Below, in pieces: positions 41,520-57,900 of a stretch of DNA of 64,000 bases. The first letter of the stretch is position 1; each line of letters starts with the position of its first letter. A program made the position numbers and the translations under genes. This DNA comes from Halichondria panicea (Eukaryota > Porifera > Demospongiae > Suberitida > Halichondriidae). Location: the NCBI RefSeq assembly GCF_963675165.1, contig NC_087384.1:217001-281000 (forward strand), given 5' to 3'. Under the pieces are notes generated by a model. It was not told where the DNA came from and made no database searches. It saw only the letters and a program-made list of their open reading frames with translations.

Positions 41520-44500
41520 TCACAGTCCATTGCGGGAGTGATGTTTCTTTGCATCGAAAACTGGCTCCTTCAGTTGAGACTTCCTGTTGTAAATGAGGGG
41601 ATGGTTCAGCATTGTCTCAGCATAGTACAGGACAGCAGGGAGCACCTCCTCAGCAGTGGGGACAATCTGTCGTGTGTGCATGGGGGGGGGATTGTAGTTA
41701 TGGGGGGAGGGTTGTAGTTATGGGGGGTTGTAGTTATGGGGGGGTTGTAGTTATCAAAATATGAACATAAAAAACATGAGATACAGTAAGGTTATTATAA
41801 AATTGTGGCCATGCAGCCCTCAAATATAGAAGACTGTACCAAAATTGAAGGGACATGTACGGATTGTATAATGTCAATTTCTCCTGGGCCTAGGTGAAGG
41901 CCCGGCACCATACATCATGTAGCAATGGCAATGGCCATGACCAGCTACTATGATTGTATACCAGTTCCTCACCTGATCAGCAGGCAGTAGGAATCCATAT
42001 GGATGGCCAGAGTCCCTCAGTTCAATGCAGATGGAGGCAGACCTATAGCCCTTGTTGGTGGATGCAGCATTGTTACTGTACAGCCTGGAGAGGAGGTAAA
42101 GGTGGTTTGGGTCAGATAAAATTACTGCTTTAATCTAAACCCAGTTCCACAACATTTTTTTTTACAAACTTGCATGGTACCACACACTTTAACTCTAATT
42201 GCTATCGCTACAGTACACACTGACTCCACCCACATACCAGTCAGCAGCAATGCCGTAACAAAAGTAGAGCTCTTCTGATTTCTCTGGTGAGTAGTGTTGT
42301 CCGTGCACACTGTGTATCTTGTCCTTCATAGTGTTGGAGAGGCTTAGCATGAAAGATTCGTCTGGTGCAGATGCGTTTGTGTATCCGTACGGTCGCAAGA
42401 TCAGCTGTCCATAAGAGTGCCAATCAATGGAGCCAACGATAGGAGCATTGTTACGAAAGAATTTCATGATATTTTTAGTTTCGTGCTCAGAGCCTGCATT
42501 AAAACCGGGGTAGTCTTCATCACACGCATGCCCGATAGATTTCTGAGGGGGGAAGCATTTTTAATATTTAATGATACCCTTTGATGTGTCATGCAGAACC
42601 GGACAATATAATGCATCATTAACTAGTTAATACCATGACTATTACTGGTACACCAAAATATTATTCCACAAACTCCATTAACAGAAAAAGCTGAAATTGC
42701 CTCTTACGTGGAGAAATCCCAGAGGAAAGTTTCTATTGATGTCTACTCCAGGACAGCTTGGTGAATACGAGTTCTGCTTTCTGTTCTTACGCCAGAGTCG
42801 GTCATGCTCCCACGTGTACTGTACAGGGACAAACAACATAATTACAAGTGTTACAGGATAAAGGAAGCACATACTATGACACTGAAACATTCACCAAACA
42901 AAAGCCCCAGAGAAGGCAAAAAGGAAAAGGGAAAGGAAATGAGCGGCCTCACACTGACCACACTAGGGCTACCTGCTGTCACACTAACCACATTAGCAGA
43001 GTGTCCACTAGTTGCTGCATGCATATCACTGTACAATACATTGACTCTATCGGTTTTAGGCGCACAACCTTTCCTTAATATAGGTAAGTTTGCTTAAAGT
43101 AAGTGGGCCAAACAATACTAGCAGTGAACAGCTGTTACGTATATAATACAGGCAACACTAGCCAAAGACATACAGTAACCAGTAACACACACACACACCG
43201 CTATTCCGTCCGGGTTGACAATGGGCACCATCACAAACTCCATGTTATCTAGGAGACTCTTTACTCTACTGCTCTTTTCATACTCTGTTGCTAGATGGTT
43301 GGCAATGTACATGCACACTCCACCAGTGATCCACTCTCCTGTTGTGTGGAGGCAAGAAAGAAAGAGTAGAGTCCGATACAAGTCAACATACACACGTTAC
43401 AAAGAGAAGCAAACGGATTGACAATAATCCAAGCAAAATTATAAGCAGCAGTGGACTAGCTACTTACTTGCGTGGATCTGGCACTGCATGTAGAACCTCT
43501 TTCTGTTGGGATTCTTGGAGGCAGTGATGTGCACTGCTGGCATGTCCCTGCCCTCGGCTGTCTTACCAATGGAGGGCATATACGTCACCAAGTTAGCATG
43601 AGTCTCAGAGAGTGTCTTGTAGAATGACTTGATGTCCTCATAGGGGTGCTGCATGTGTGTGTGTGTGTGTGTGTGTGAAGTATACCAGTGGATTAAGACT
43701 TTTAACATTGTTACAGCTGTTTGGCATTCTAGGAACAGCAAAATGACCATACAAATCCAGCCATTCCCCACACACATAAGTTATGCTTCGATGAATCCAT
43801 TGCTGTGGAAACCATTAGCGGGTTCCTTACTTAACATACTGCGTGTATACTCATGTGTACAGTGATACAGCTTCTACATGCAACTACCTGGAAGCATCAT
43901 GTCACATTCGGAACTGTTTGCAGACAAATCTGCCTAATGAGAGCTCTCAAAACAGCAGCATTGTAGGAATAGTACTGAGTGGTATATATAGGTGGTCCCA
44001 TGGAATAAACACATGCACACACACTGCGGTGTTATACACACTAGTCAGCTAACAATGAAGATGCATGTTGTATACTCTGACTCACATATTGTTCAAAGAA
44101 GGAAGAAGACATTTGTTGATCAGCCTCCCAATCTTCCAGAGCAGCCTCACACTGCTTCAGGCTACCACACTGCACACAAATAATTATAGAAATCATGTTA
44201 AAAGCCTATACTTAGGATTGGCACCCCACTTTTGTAGCCTTTGAGCACTTTTATTTTTGTGGCTAGAAACCATCACTTAATTAGCAAGTAAATTTCTACA
44301 CATACGCACTTACTGGAAAGAATTTCAAGACCAATTACACACATGAATTAGAGAGAATTAGAGAAATAGCTCTTCTGTAACAGGAATAGCTCTTCTGTAA
44401 CAGGAATAGCTCTGTAACAGGAATAGCTCTTCTGTAACAGGAATAGCTCTGTAGCTCTGGAATGGGACACCATTATATGAATGTTGAGTGACTTCACCAA

Positions 44501-44783
44501 GCTCTGTATAATAACACACACACACACACAATTGTTTTGTGTATCCTTCACTAGCACTGGACTGTACACTTTCATAATAAACAAAACAAGTGTTTAAATC
44601 ATGTTTGCCCCAAAACTGTGGTCAGAACACGTTCATGAACATACAGTCAATCCTGACTAAAACATTTCCCTACAAATACGACGTGAAGCTAGCATCCATA
44701 CACCGGTACCAACAGTAGGAACCAACCCACACATGTTCACACTTAACTGTAAGAGCAGTAAGCAATAGACATACCCACACACA

Positions 44784-44814
<31 letters not shown>

Positions 44815-44821
44815 GCGCGCA

Positions 44822-44918
<97 letters not shown>

Positions 44919-45592
44919 CAATGCACACGCACACACACACCCACGCACACGCACAGAGCCTTAACAGCATTCATGCACGATACTTAAATGAGCATGAATA
45001 TGACCAGCAACACACTTCTATCTACTGGTAACAGATCTGTTTTGAATCATTTCCATACGTACAGTAGGTCATACAAAGACAAACCTTTGGGATGGTTTCA
45101 GCCATAACCTCTTGCACCCACGCCTGTTCCTCTGCCATCCTAGTAGGGAACATCTGTACCTCAGCTTGCTGCACAAATGACTCCACGTTGGCCACAACAA
45201 TATGGCATTCAGAGAAGTAGTCCTGCACACGTGCAAACATTTTCTTGTCCAGGCGAAGGTCGATCGTGTCTTTGCCTATGTGCCAAACGTCAGAGTGAGC
45301 TTGTAGGACTTGTATGGTGGCCTTCTTCTTGTCAGGGCTGTGTGCATACGGGGAAAGGAGGAGTGATACAGCGAGCTTACGTGAAAATTATACATTGGTA
45401 GATCAAATAAGATTTATAAATAGTATACTAAACCATTTACTACTAGTACAGTAGACCTACTAAAATTTACCATCGAACGACAATCTCATTCTGATAGTTA
45501 GCTGTCCTTGAGTAGGTAGACTCAGTGGCCCTTGCTTGAAGTGCACACACTACCACAAGGGCTAAACACACAAGCCCTGTGGCCAGTCTCAT
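41520..45592 (-). CDS. M14 zinc carboxypeptidase, array copy 1
   Basis: Nine exons in transcript order (45471-45592, 45085-45337, 44086-44169, 43468-43648, 43199-43338, 42708-42818, 42238-42542, 41973-42084, 41520-41666) give 484 aa. A signal peptide (MRLATGLVCLVLALVVVCALQA) and a propeptide of about 100 residues precede the catalytic domain, as in secreted A/B-type procarboxypeptidases. Zinc ligands are HARE (formed across the exon 4/5 splice) and the His of DWHSY. Substrate and catalytic residues are in RLWRKNR, GVDINRNF and the general-base Glu of CIELRD. In carboxypeptidase A numbering, position 255 (GIAADW) reads Ala, unlike Ile in CPA or Asp in CPB, so specificity is uncertain. Likely role: extracellular or digestive trimming of C-terminal residues. 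Introns contain CA repeats and a minisatellite. Confidence 0.95.
44363..44455 (+). repeat. Minisatellite, AATAGCTCTTCTGTAACAGG units
   Basis: Four to five units of 21 or 16 bases lie in intron 3 of carboxypeptidase 1; the shorter ones lack TTCTG. Confidence 0.85.
44780..44944 (+). repeat. CG-containing CA microsatellite
   Basis: A block of (CGCA)n and (CG)n runs into about 35 CA units in intron 2 of carboxypeptidase 1. Confidence 0.9.
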
Positions 45593-46226
45593 GGTGAACC
45601 TCCTCTATAGTACTCTGTCCCTGGGAGATATTTAGTCTTCAAAGTCTTTCAGAGACTACTACAAACACAAGCGCTTTGGCTAAGGGGGGGCTAGCTGAGC
45701 TTTAATTAATACTGTGTTGTCTCTTTCTTAGGTGTCGTGTTTGGTTTCCTTCAATTAGTTTTCCAGCCCCTCCCCTCCCCACTCCTACACTGTAGGCTAC
45801 AGTCATGTCACTTGTTTAGTTAACGATCTTTACCAAAATGAAATGTTGAGCCTTAGGCCAATGTTAATCAATGTCTTGTTTCTGGTTACCCTCCCTCCTC
45901 AAATTTCACTTTATGGTTTTATTGTATATCCAGTGTGGTTATTTTAATTAACAGGAAATGGGGTTTTACAGGAAGTGATGTCACAATAATGAATAATGAT
46001 AACCTCCCTCCCTCACTAGTGGTAAGGTGATTTCCAAACCAGAAACAAGACATTGACGAACACTGGCCTTATATAGTTTATTCCAGTTCCCAATTAAACA
46101 TGCTTGCTATTATAAAATCATGTGTATTGTGGTAGATATGTTGCATCAATTATATGGGGTCATTGTTAAGTAATAATAATTGATTTTAAGTTACAATAAT
46201 AACGAGAAATGAACTGATCAGATAGT
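45593..46226. other. Spacer between carboxypeptidase copies 1 and 2
   Basis: The 5' leader of copy 1 (CCCTGGGAGATATTTAGTCTT) is followed by a MITE-like element (45853-46070). The last part holds the 3' flank of copy 2. No gene is seen. Confidence 0.6.
45853..46070. mobile_element. MITE-like element with about 33-base inverted repeats
   Basis: AGGCCAATGTTAATCAATGTCTTG..TTTCTGGTT at the left is matched by AACCAGAAA..CAAGACATTGACGAACACTGGCCTT at the right, with four or so mismatches. The 150 bases between are non-coding. Confidence 0.65.
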
Positions 46227-51342
<5,116 letters not shown>

Positions 51343-53505
51343 TGTGAACCTTCTCTAGTATACTCTGTCACTGGGAGATATTTAGTTTTGAAGGTCTTTC
51401 AGAGCCTACTGTACAAACACGAACACAACTACATGACTAACTGTTTATGCATGCTGCAGTCTTCCCTAATACCTATTATAAGACAAGGGATGTAATTATA
51501 GACTGTTTATGGGTTCATAAGGAGAATATCACAAAAGCTAGACAACACCTTGAAACCACAATGTCTATATTGTAGTAAACTGCTGCAGGTTACTAAAATG
51601 TGGTGCATGAAACCCTTGCAAAACACGCAAATACACCTGCCTAGATTGCATCAGAATCAATCCCAGAGCATGCAAAATATAATTTTTCTTGGGGGACAAC
51701 CTCCAGAACCCCCTTGCAAGTAGGTACACCTTAATATGTGCGCACATGCGTATCAGCTCTCCCTCTAAGTGATAACCCTCTTCCTATACGCCACTGCTGT
51801 TGACATGTGCATATTCAAATTGCTAGCTATATTAGCCTGTGTGATAGACCAAGTATACACACCTCTGTCTGGTACACCATTCTCCATCGCATGTTTGTGG
51901 AGTTGACTGCAACCTGGCTATTATAATACACCGTCAACAACTTTGGCCATGCATGTACTGCAAACTTGACAATTAAACTATTCAAGTAGTCCTGCACGCA
52001 GAGCCAAGAAAAACAAGGGTGATATATAATATGCTTAGTACTACAATAACATGCTATACCTGTGTAAGTTCGGAACCTAAAGTGTCACATGATATAGGTT
52101 TGTTATTGTATGATAACTCCTACTCAACAGGGGCGTATATAGCAAGCAAGTTTAGAGTGCATGGTCAGGCCAACTAGGCAAATCATTTGATATATAGAAG
52201 GGCTCAAAAAATTTATGATGGGCAAGGCCTATAACTATACTTCACTGATCGATTTCAATTAAAATCATGCATGAGGTGCTGCGATGGTGTCTGTTAGCAG
52301 TGGCCTGTGCTCTGTCAGGTACCCCCCCCCCCACCCCTGTGTGTGTGTTTGTGTGTACTTATGTCCGGTTTCATAGGAGGTGTGCTGGGTAGATCACTAT
52401 GGAAACCACTCAGTCAAGATAACAGAAAGGTGCTAACTGCATGCAATTTTCAATAATGACAACCATTACCTACCTAGCTACAAAAAGTGGTCAGGCCAAA
52501 ACCTGACCAGCCTGACCGCTTGCTACGGCCTTGCTCAATGGTCAAACCTCAACACCATACCAACTATTCTCTTTAATGGATCCTCATGCATGTGTATACA
52601 CCTGTTTGAAACCTGAAGTGCATGTTCATATGATATACTTCAAGCTATATATAGTTATTAATAGTTATTAGGAACGAGCACCTAACTCCCTAATATAGAA
52701 TTATACTGTTAACTCGAATATAGCTAGCTGTTATCCAAGTGGTGTAGGAGTGTGCATGGTACAAGTTGACAAAGCTACAATGTACATTTAACATTTTAAT
52801 TTTAGGCCTGAATTGTAATTAGGAGATGTATAGGAGCAGTTGTACACTACACCTTTCAAGAGGTGCTGCATGTGTGCATATTATGTGCAGTAATTGCTAT
52901 TTAGCATTTCAGGGAACAGTAAAATGACCATACAAATCCAGATTAATTAGTATCATTGAATCCATTGCTGTGCAGGTAGCCATACCGGGAATAAGTAGCA
53001 ACAGGAGTGCATGAATCCTGGTAGCAATCATTTAAAGGTGGTCTATTTTTATGGCTGCTATAGATTCCAGAAACTGTCACTTAGCAAGTAAATTTCCAAT
53101 ATACACATTTACTGGAATGGCCTATATGAATGTTGAGTGACTTCACCAAAGCTCTGTGCAGATGTATTTACACACTGCACACACACAGCTGTGTATTCTT
53201 TTACCTCAGGACAAGAGCTAGACAGATTGGTAGTGTTAACTTGCAGCCGGCCACTGTTTAGTCCATCCATCCTGCAGGGCTATCAGCTGAAGCGAACTAT
53301 ACCACTGTGGCCAGTCTTATTGTGAATCTCCTCTCTAGTGTCCTGTCCCTGGGAGATATTTAGTCTTGAAGGTCTCTCTCAGCACAGCCTAGGCTACTAC
53401 AAATACAAATACACATGGCTAGGAGAACTTTTAGCTCTACTATTTTCACTTGTTTTAGTTAACGATCTTTATCATTATATAAAAATAAAAATGTTGGAGG
53501 AGCAA
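51343..53505. other. Intergenic region, carboxypeptidase 2 to sulfotransferase
   Basis: About 2.2 kb. The first part is the copy 2 upstream region. A motif TGTGT(A)AGTTCGGAACCTAAAGTGTCA near 52060 recurs in looser form near 52600 and 60785. A relic of a carboxypeptidase gene occupies 52858-53400. The open frame at 51565-51747 has no support. Confidence 0.6.
52858..53400 (-). pseudogene. Relic of a further carboxypeptidase copy
   Basis: The segment matches intron and flank landmarks of copies 1 and 2 in the right order: GGTGCTGCATGTGTG (exon 4 edge), TTTAGCATTTCAGGGAACAG and ATGACCATACAAATCCAG, GAATCCATTGCTGTG, TTAGCAAGTAAATTTC, GAATGTTGAGTGACTTCACC, then the signal-peptide/leader region TGTGGCCAGTCTTATTGTGAA and CCCTGGGAGATATTTAGTCTTGAAGG. 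Exons 1 to 3 are gone or reduced to traces. It marks a lost member of the array. Confidence 0.75.
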
Positions 53506-54672
53506 TTAGTTACCATAAAAAGAATATCTCCAAAAAGAAGGAAAAGGTTTAATAATTTCCAGGTAAATTTTATCCATCAACCATTCTGGCCAAATCACTG
53601 TATCCCTTGTTCTTGCAACTTTCTTATACAGCTTACTGGTACATGTATTGATGTAGTCTGGAGAGCAGTCCACTCCAAGGAAAGTGCACAATGTTTGGAG
53701 AGTTCTACCCGGTTCTTCTATGATGTCAACCAAATGTACATCTAGAACATCCAAACTTGCCGTAGCGAGAAAATTGTGAACATGTGTTGTCAGGGTAATT
53801 GTTCTGTTCACTTGCTTGTGTAGGTGTTGTATACTACAGAGTTTGTGTTCTGTAGTAGCATTCAACTTTGATGATTTTCCTGCAGATTCGACATATAGTA
53901 GTCTTGTTGATGCAATATCGTATGGATTTCTAACCACATGAATAACCTTGATCGGAACATTTACTGTTTTTATCAGTTTGTCCAAAATGTTATCAAATTT
54001 TTCCGAGGAGTTTGAATACACTTGTGTAGTCACGGCACCTGACTTGTCTCCAATTACTTGTAACTTTTTGAAATTACCCAGCCAGGGAGAGGCGATATTT
54101 AAACTATATCCTTTCCTGCTATTTTCCTTGCTTCTCCAACCCCTGAGGGCATTGCAGCTGTTAGCCCAGAGCTTGTTGTAGAGATGCGTTTTGTTGGACA
54201 GTTTTGCTCCTCCATGCTCAGTCCATGCTCGAAACAGATTGAATTCATGTGCCATAATTATGTTTGGATGAGCGTCCAATAAACTGGCTACTATACTATG
54301 TCCACTTCTTGCGTAGCCAACGAAAAATACAAACTTTTGAACGGACTCAATGTCTTCTTGCTTCAACGGATTACATGGTGCCTCTGTTATGGTATTCATA
54401 TCTCTTTTTGTCTTTGTTGAGCTGTATTCTTGCATCCCGACTTTGTCAAAAGATGTGCTGCTCTTCATGTTAAAATTTACACCACTACGTTCGTAGTATA
54501 CTTTACACACATTTTCTTTGGCAGTGGAGGCGACAAGTTGGGACAGTGATGTACTTAAATTCACTGGTAAGAAGTTATAGCTGCCATCTTTGTTTACAGT
54601 AATCAAGTGTTGTAGAAGAAACACTAATAGTAGCACAGCCACACAAGACACTAGTTTGGACAGCTTCTTCAT
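53506..54672 (-). CDS. Type II membrane sulfotransferase
   Basis: This single-exon gene encodes 388 aa. Residues 8-25 are a hydrophobic signal anchor (VSCVAVLLLVFLLQHLI), so the protein should be a Golgi type II enzyme. The PAPS 5'-phosphosulfate loop is FFVGYARSGHSIVASLLDAHPN (about 116-137) and the 3'-phosphate site is VIHVVRNPYDIASTRL (about 235-250). N-glycosylation sequons (NKT, NSS, NAT, NRT) are present. The acceptor cannot be predicted; carbohydrate or tyrosyl groups are usual for this class. It lies inside the carboxypeptidase array on the same strand and has no introns, unlike its neighbours. The in-frame GTG two codons upstream of the ATG is not a likely start. Confidence 0.85.
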   Translation of the reverse strand: MKKLSKLVSCVAVLLLVFLLQHLITVNKDGSYNFLPVNLSTSLSQLVASTAKENVCKVYYERSGVNFNMKSSTSFDKVGMQEYSSTKTKRDMNTITEAPCNPLKQEDIESVQKFVFFVGYARSGHSIVASLLDAHPNIIMAHEFNLFRAWTEHGGAKLSNKTHLYNKLWANSCNALRGWRSKENSRKGYSLNIASPWLGNFKKLQVIGDKSGAVTTQVYSNSSEKFDNILDKLIKTVNVPIKVIHVVRNPYDIASTRLLYVESAGKSSKLNATTEHKLCSIQHLHKQVNRTITLTTHVHNFLATASLDVLDVHLVDIIEEPGRTLQTLCTFLGVDCSPDYINTCTSKLYKKVARTRDTVIWPEWLMDKIYLEIIKPFPSFWRYSFYGN

Positions 54673-54919
54673 ACTCACTCAGTAGCTGTAATCATCTCTA
54701 ACCTCTACAGTTGTTGGTGTGTTAAAGTAACCAATGCAGAGTACAGGAATGTCAACATCATTAGAACCCATACACAAAATAACTTATGCATGGTGTTAAT
54801 TAAAAGTCTTTTTTAAATATTTCTACTTCTACAAATGTAGCTATATGCACAGCTGCTATAGCTATACAGTATAGGTATACTATTCCTAGTCTTTCAATAA
54901 ACTACTTATTTCTGTACAG

Positions 54920-57900
54920 TTAGAATATCTTATTCTTCTTCAATGGGTTCTTCAGGAGCTCTTTTGCGAACGCAAGTACACCTCGCACATTCTCCTCTCC
55001 CGTGGGGATTATCTACATAATTATTGTGTGAACCACAGATTGTTGAAGTTAATTTTATGCACACTTAACATTTACCTGGGTTGGAGGTAGTAAAAATCCA
55101 TATTGCCCATCGTCTCTGAGCTCAATGGTCAAACTAGCAGCTCTGTGAGCATTATTCACATTTGCATCGTCGCTATAAAACCTATACATAGTGGATAGAA
55201 TGCATGCACATGATACACACACTATGAGCTTACCAAGTCACATGATCAATATAATTATACATTCATACCAATCAGAAGCTGCTCCGGTCATTACGTATAG
55301 TCCAACGGCCTTTCGCGCACTGTAATAATTTCCATTCGGTATTCTTATTGCAAATTGTATTTTTTGACTAAGTTTCTTCAGTTGAGCCTCATCTGGCGAG
55401 TTGGCCTGAGTCCATCCTAAATAATATGATCCAATTATTATAACAATCAGTTCAGTTTCATCGTAGAAATTATACCATAAGGCCTGAGAATGAGTTCACC
55501 ATAAGAGTGCCAGTCAATAGCACCAATGATGTCACTTTGTGCCCTATAAAATAAATTCAGTAAATAAACTACATGTATAGAAAACGGCCATGTAAAACTA
55601 CACATACTTAAAATAATCTGCAGTAGCTTTTGTTTCTGGCTCAGATTCAGCACCTGAACCATGGTATGTATTACTGCAAGGATCATAAGAACTTCCACCC
55701 TGCATGCACGTGGCCAGTAACAACATGCAATAAATGGTGTATACATAGAATACTTGACTCACTTGACCCCACATATCGTTGTAGTTTCTGTTCAGGTCCA
55801 CTCCGATACAACTCGAACCAAGATTTATCCGACGGTTTTTGCGCCACAATCGATTTCCTGTCCAGGTGTACTATACGTGTATGTATGTGTATTATCTTGG
55901 TCAAAGACAATTGAATTATATATGGGATGCCAGTTATTTGCCCTCAAAAAGAGTAATACATATATATATATAATTATACCTATATACGGTATAAAAAAGA
56001 AGTCATGCATACATGTACTGTATACTGCATATCCATCAGGGTTCACGATTGGCACAATTATAAACTCTACTCTTTTCAATAGCCTCTTCACCTACAATGA
56101 AAATAGTAGTATATGAGCTACATGCAATATATGCATGTGCATGTGTGTACTGTGTGTGAAGTCGTACCGCTCGCTGTTTGCGTTCTGCAAGGTAGTTGGC
56201 TATGTACATGCAAGTAGCACCTGAAATCCATTCTCCTATAAGAAAGAAAGGTTGAGTAGATGGAGTGCTTTGAATATACTTAATTTGCATCAATTTGTGA
56301 GACTGTGCATGACATGCATGGACTAATTGCACATCTTAACATGATTTGGACGCGCTTACTTGCATGAATCTGACACTGAAAGTAGATCTGCTTTGCTCCA
56401 GTGCACTGTTAAAAATGTGTTGCTATTGTAACACCCAAAAGTGGGGTAAAACCATTGTACCAAATATGGCACTCATATATGGAGTTATTACAGCACCAGA
56501 TTTTAGTGTTATTAAAACACTCATTTTGGAGTTGTAACAGCATGAAAATGTGCTGTACTTGCACTTTCTTGGAGTTACTGCAACTCCAAACTGTGTGTAA
56601 CTTTTACAACTACACCTACAATGGTGTTATTAAAGCACTGGGGATGGGTGCTGCTGTTACTACAGGTACAGTTGTCATTGCTACTCTTCATGCAAAGCAT
56701 AAAATATTGCATGCATGCTTATTGCACTTCTCGATAAGCTCATGCACTTGACTTAAATGACGTAACATAATTATAGCATGTGTATAATGATATGCATCAC
56801 GATAGCATACAATAAAAGTATGAAGATATGTATACCTATAACCTCATAAAGTGTTTAATAACTATGACCACAATACACTTAGGCACCTTAAAAATAAAAA
56901 ATAAAAGGGTGCCATGCAGACATGCACGTGGGTACTAAAATGTCAAAAACATAGTACAAGAGTTTCATAGAATGAGTCTACTTCATACACTTCTTTCTCT
57001 ACGATGACGAAGTAGTTCATTGATCCAGATTCAATAGCACTTTTTCTACCTTGAACGAACGTTGCATGTCATCCACCTGCATGTATATATTATGATGGGA
57101 TAAGGATGGGGCTCACAAAAACAGTAGGCAGTGATATAAGTGAGTAGGAGACAATTATTCAAATAAGCCGAAAGCCTAACACTTTAACAACTGTTGTCAC
57201 CTCTTCCAAATATCCAGTGTGCATGCATTACTGTGTATAATTATATATGATGACAGGGTTATTCTCGTTATAATAAGCATATACCCCCCCACACAGGATG
57301 AATTCAAGGGCAACAGAAGAATCTGTTCTCAAGTATCAAGTATTTGTAACTGTTTATGCATTACATACGTGGAGCAGCAGCTTGACAAATATCATTTGTA
57401 CTGCATCCTTCTTCTTACAGTATTATCTTCAGAACTGAATAAAAAAAAATGTATGTTTGAAGATATGGGTTTCTATTTACCATTAGATTGTGACTGCACC
57501 AGTGACTGCATAGTCTTCAACCAGCTCCTGTAGCTTAACATTGTTCTCCTTTGTTCGAATTCTTTCCAATTTTCCTCAAAAGTAAATCTATATAGGTATC
57601 TTTTCCTGTAATTTCAAAAATTCTATTACTACTGCAAACATTTACAGCTATATGCTTGAACACAATAATGATTAATAGTGAACTTACATAGACATAATCG
57701 GTCAGTGGTGGATAGAAGGTAAGTATATACGCACATCTGTAACTGCTGGTCGATCATATCACTCCTGATAGCACCTTTGTTACGCTTTGTTTTTGGACTA
57801 TTCCTTTTAAAGAGCAGTGGTTTATCTTTGGACAGATGTTGAATCTCAATTTGCGACGCATATTCTTTAACCTCGTTTAAATAGCTCGACTCCATGAACC

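Noticed and set aside
44657-44974. Cys-Val frames at the CG/CA microsatellite
   Set aside because: They are simple-repeat artefacts in an intron of carboxypeptidase 1.
51565-51747. 60-codon minus-strand frame
   Set aside because: It starts with a non-conserved ATG in repeat-like DNA and has no splice or family support.
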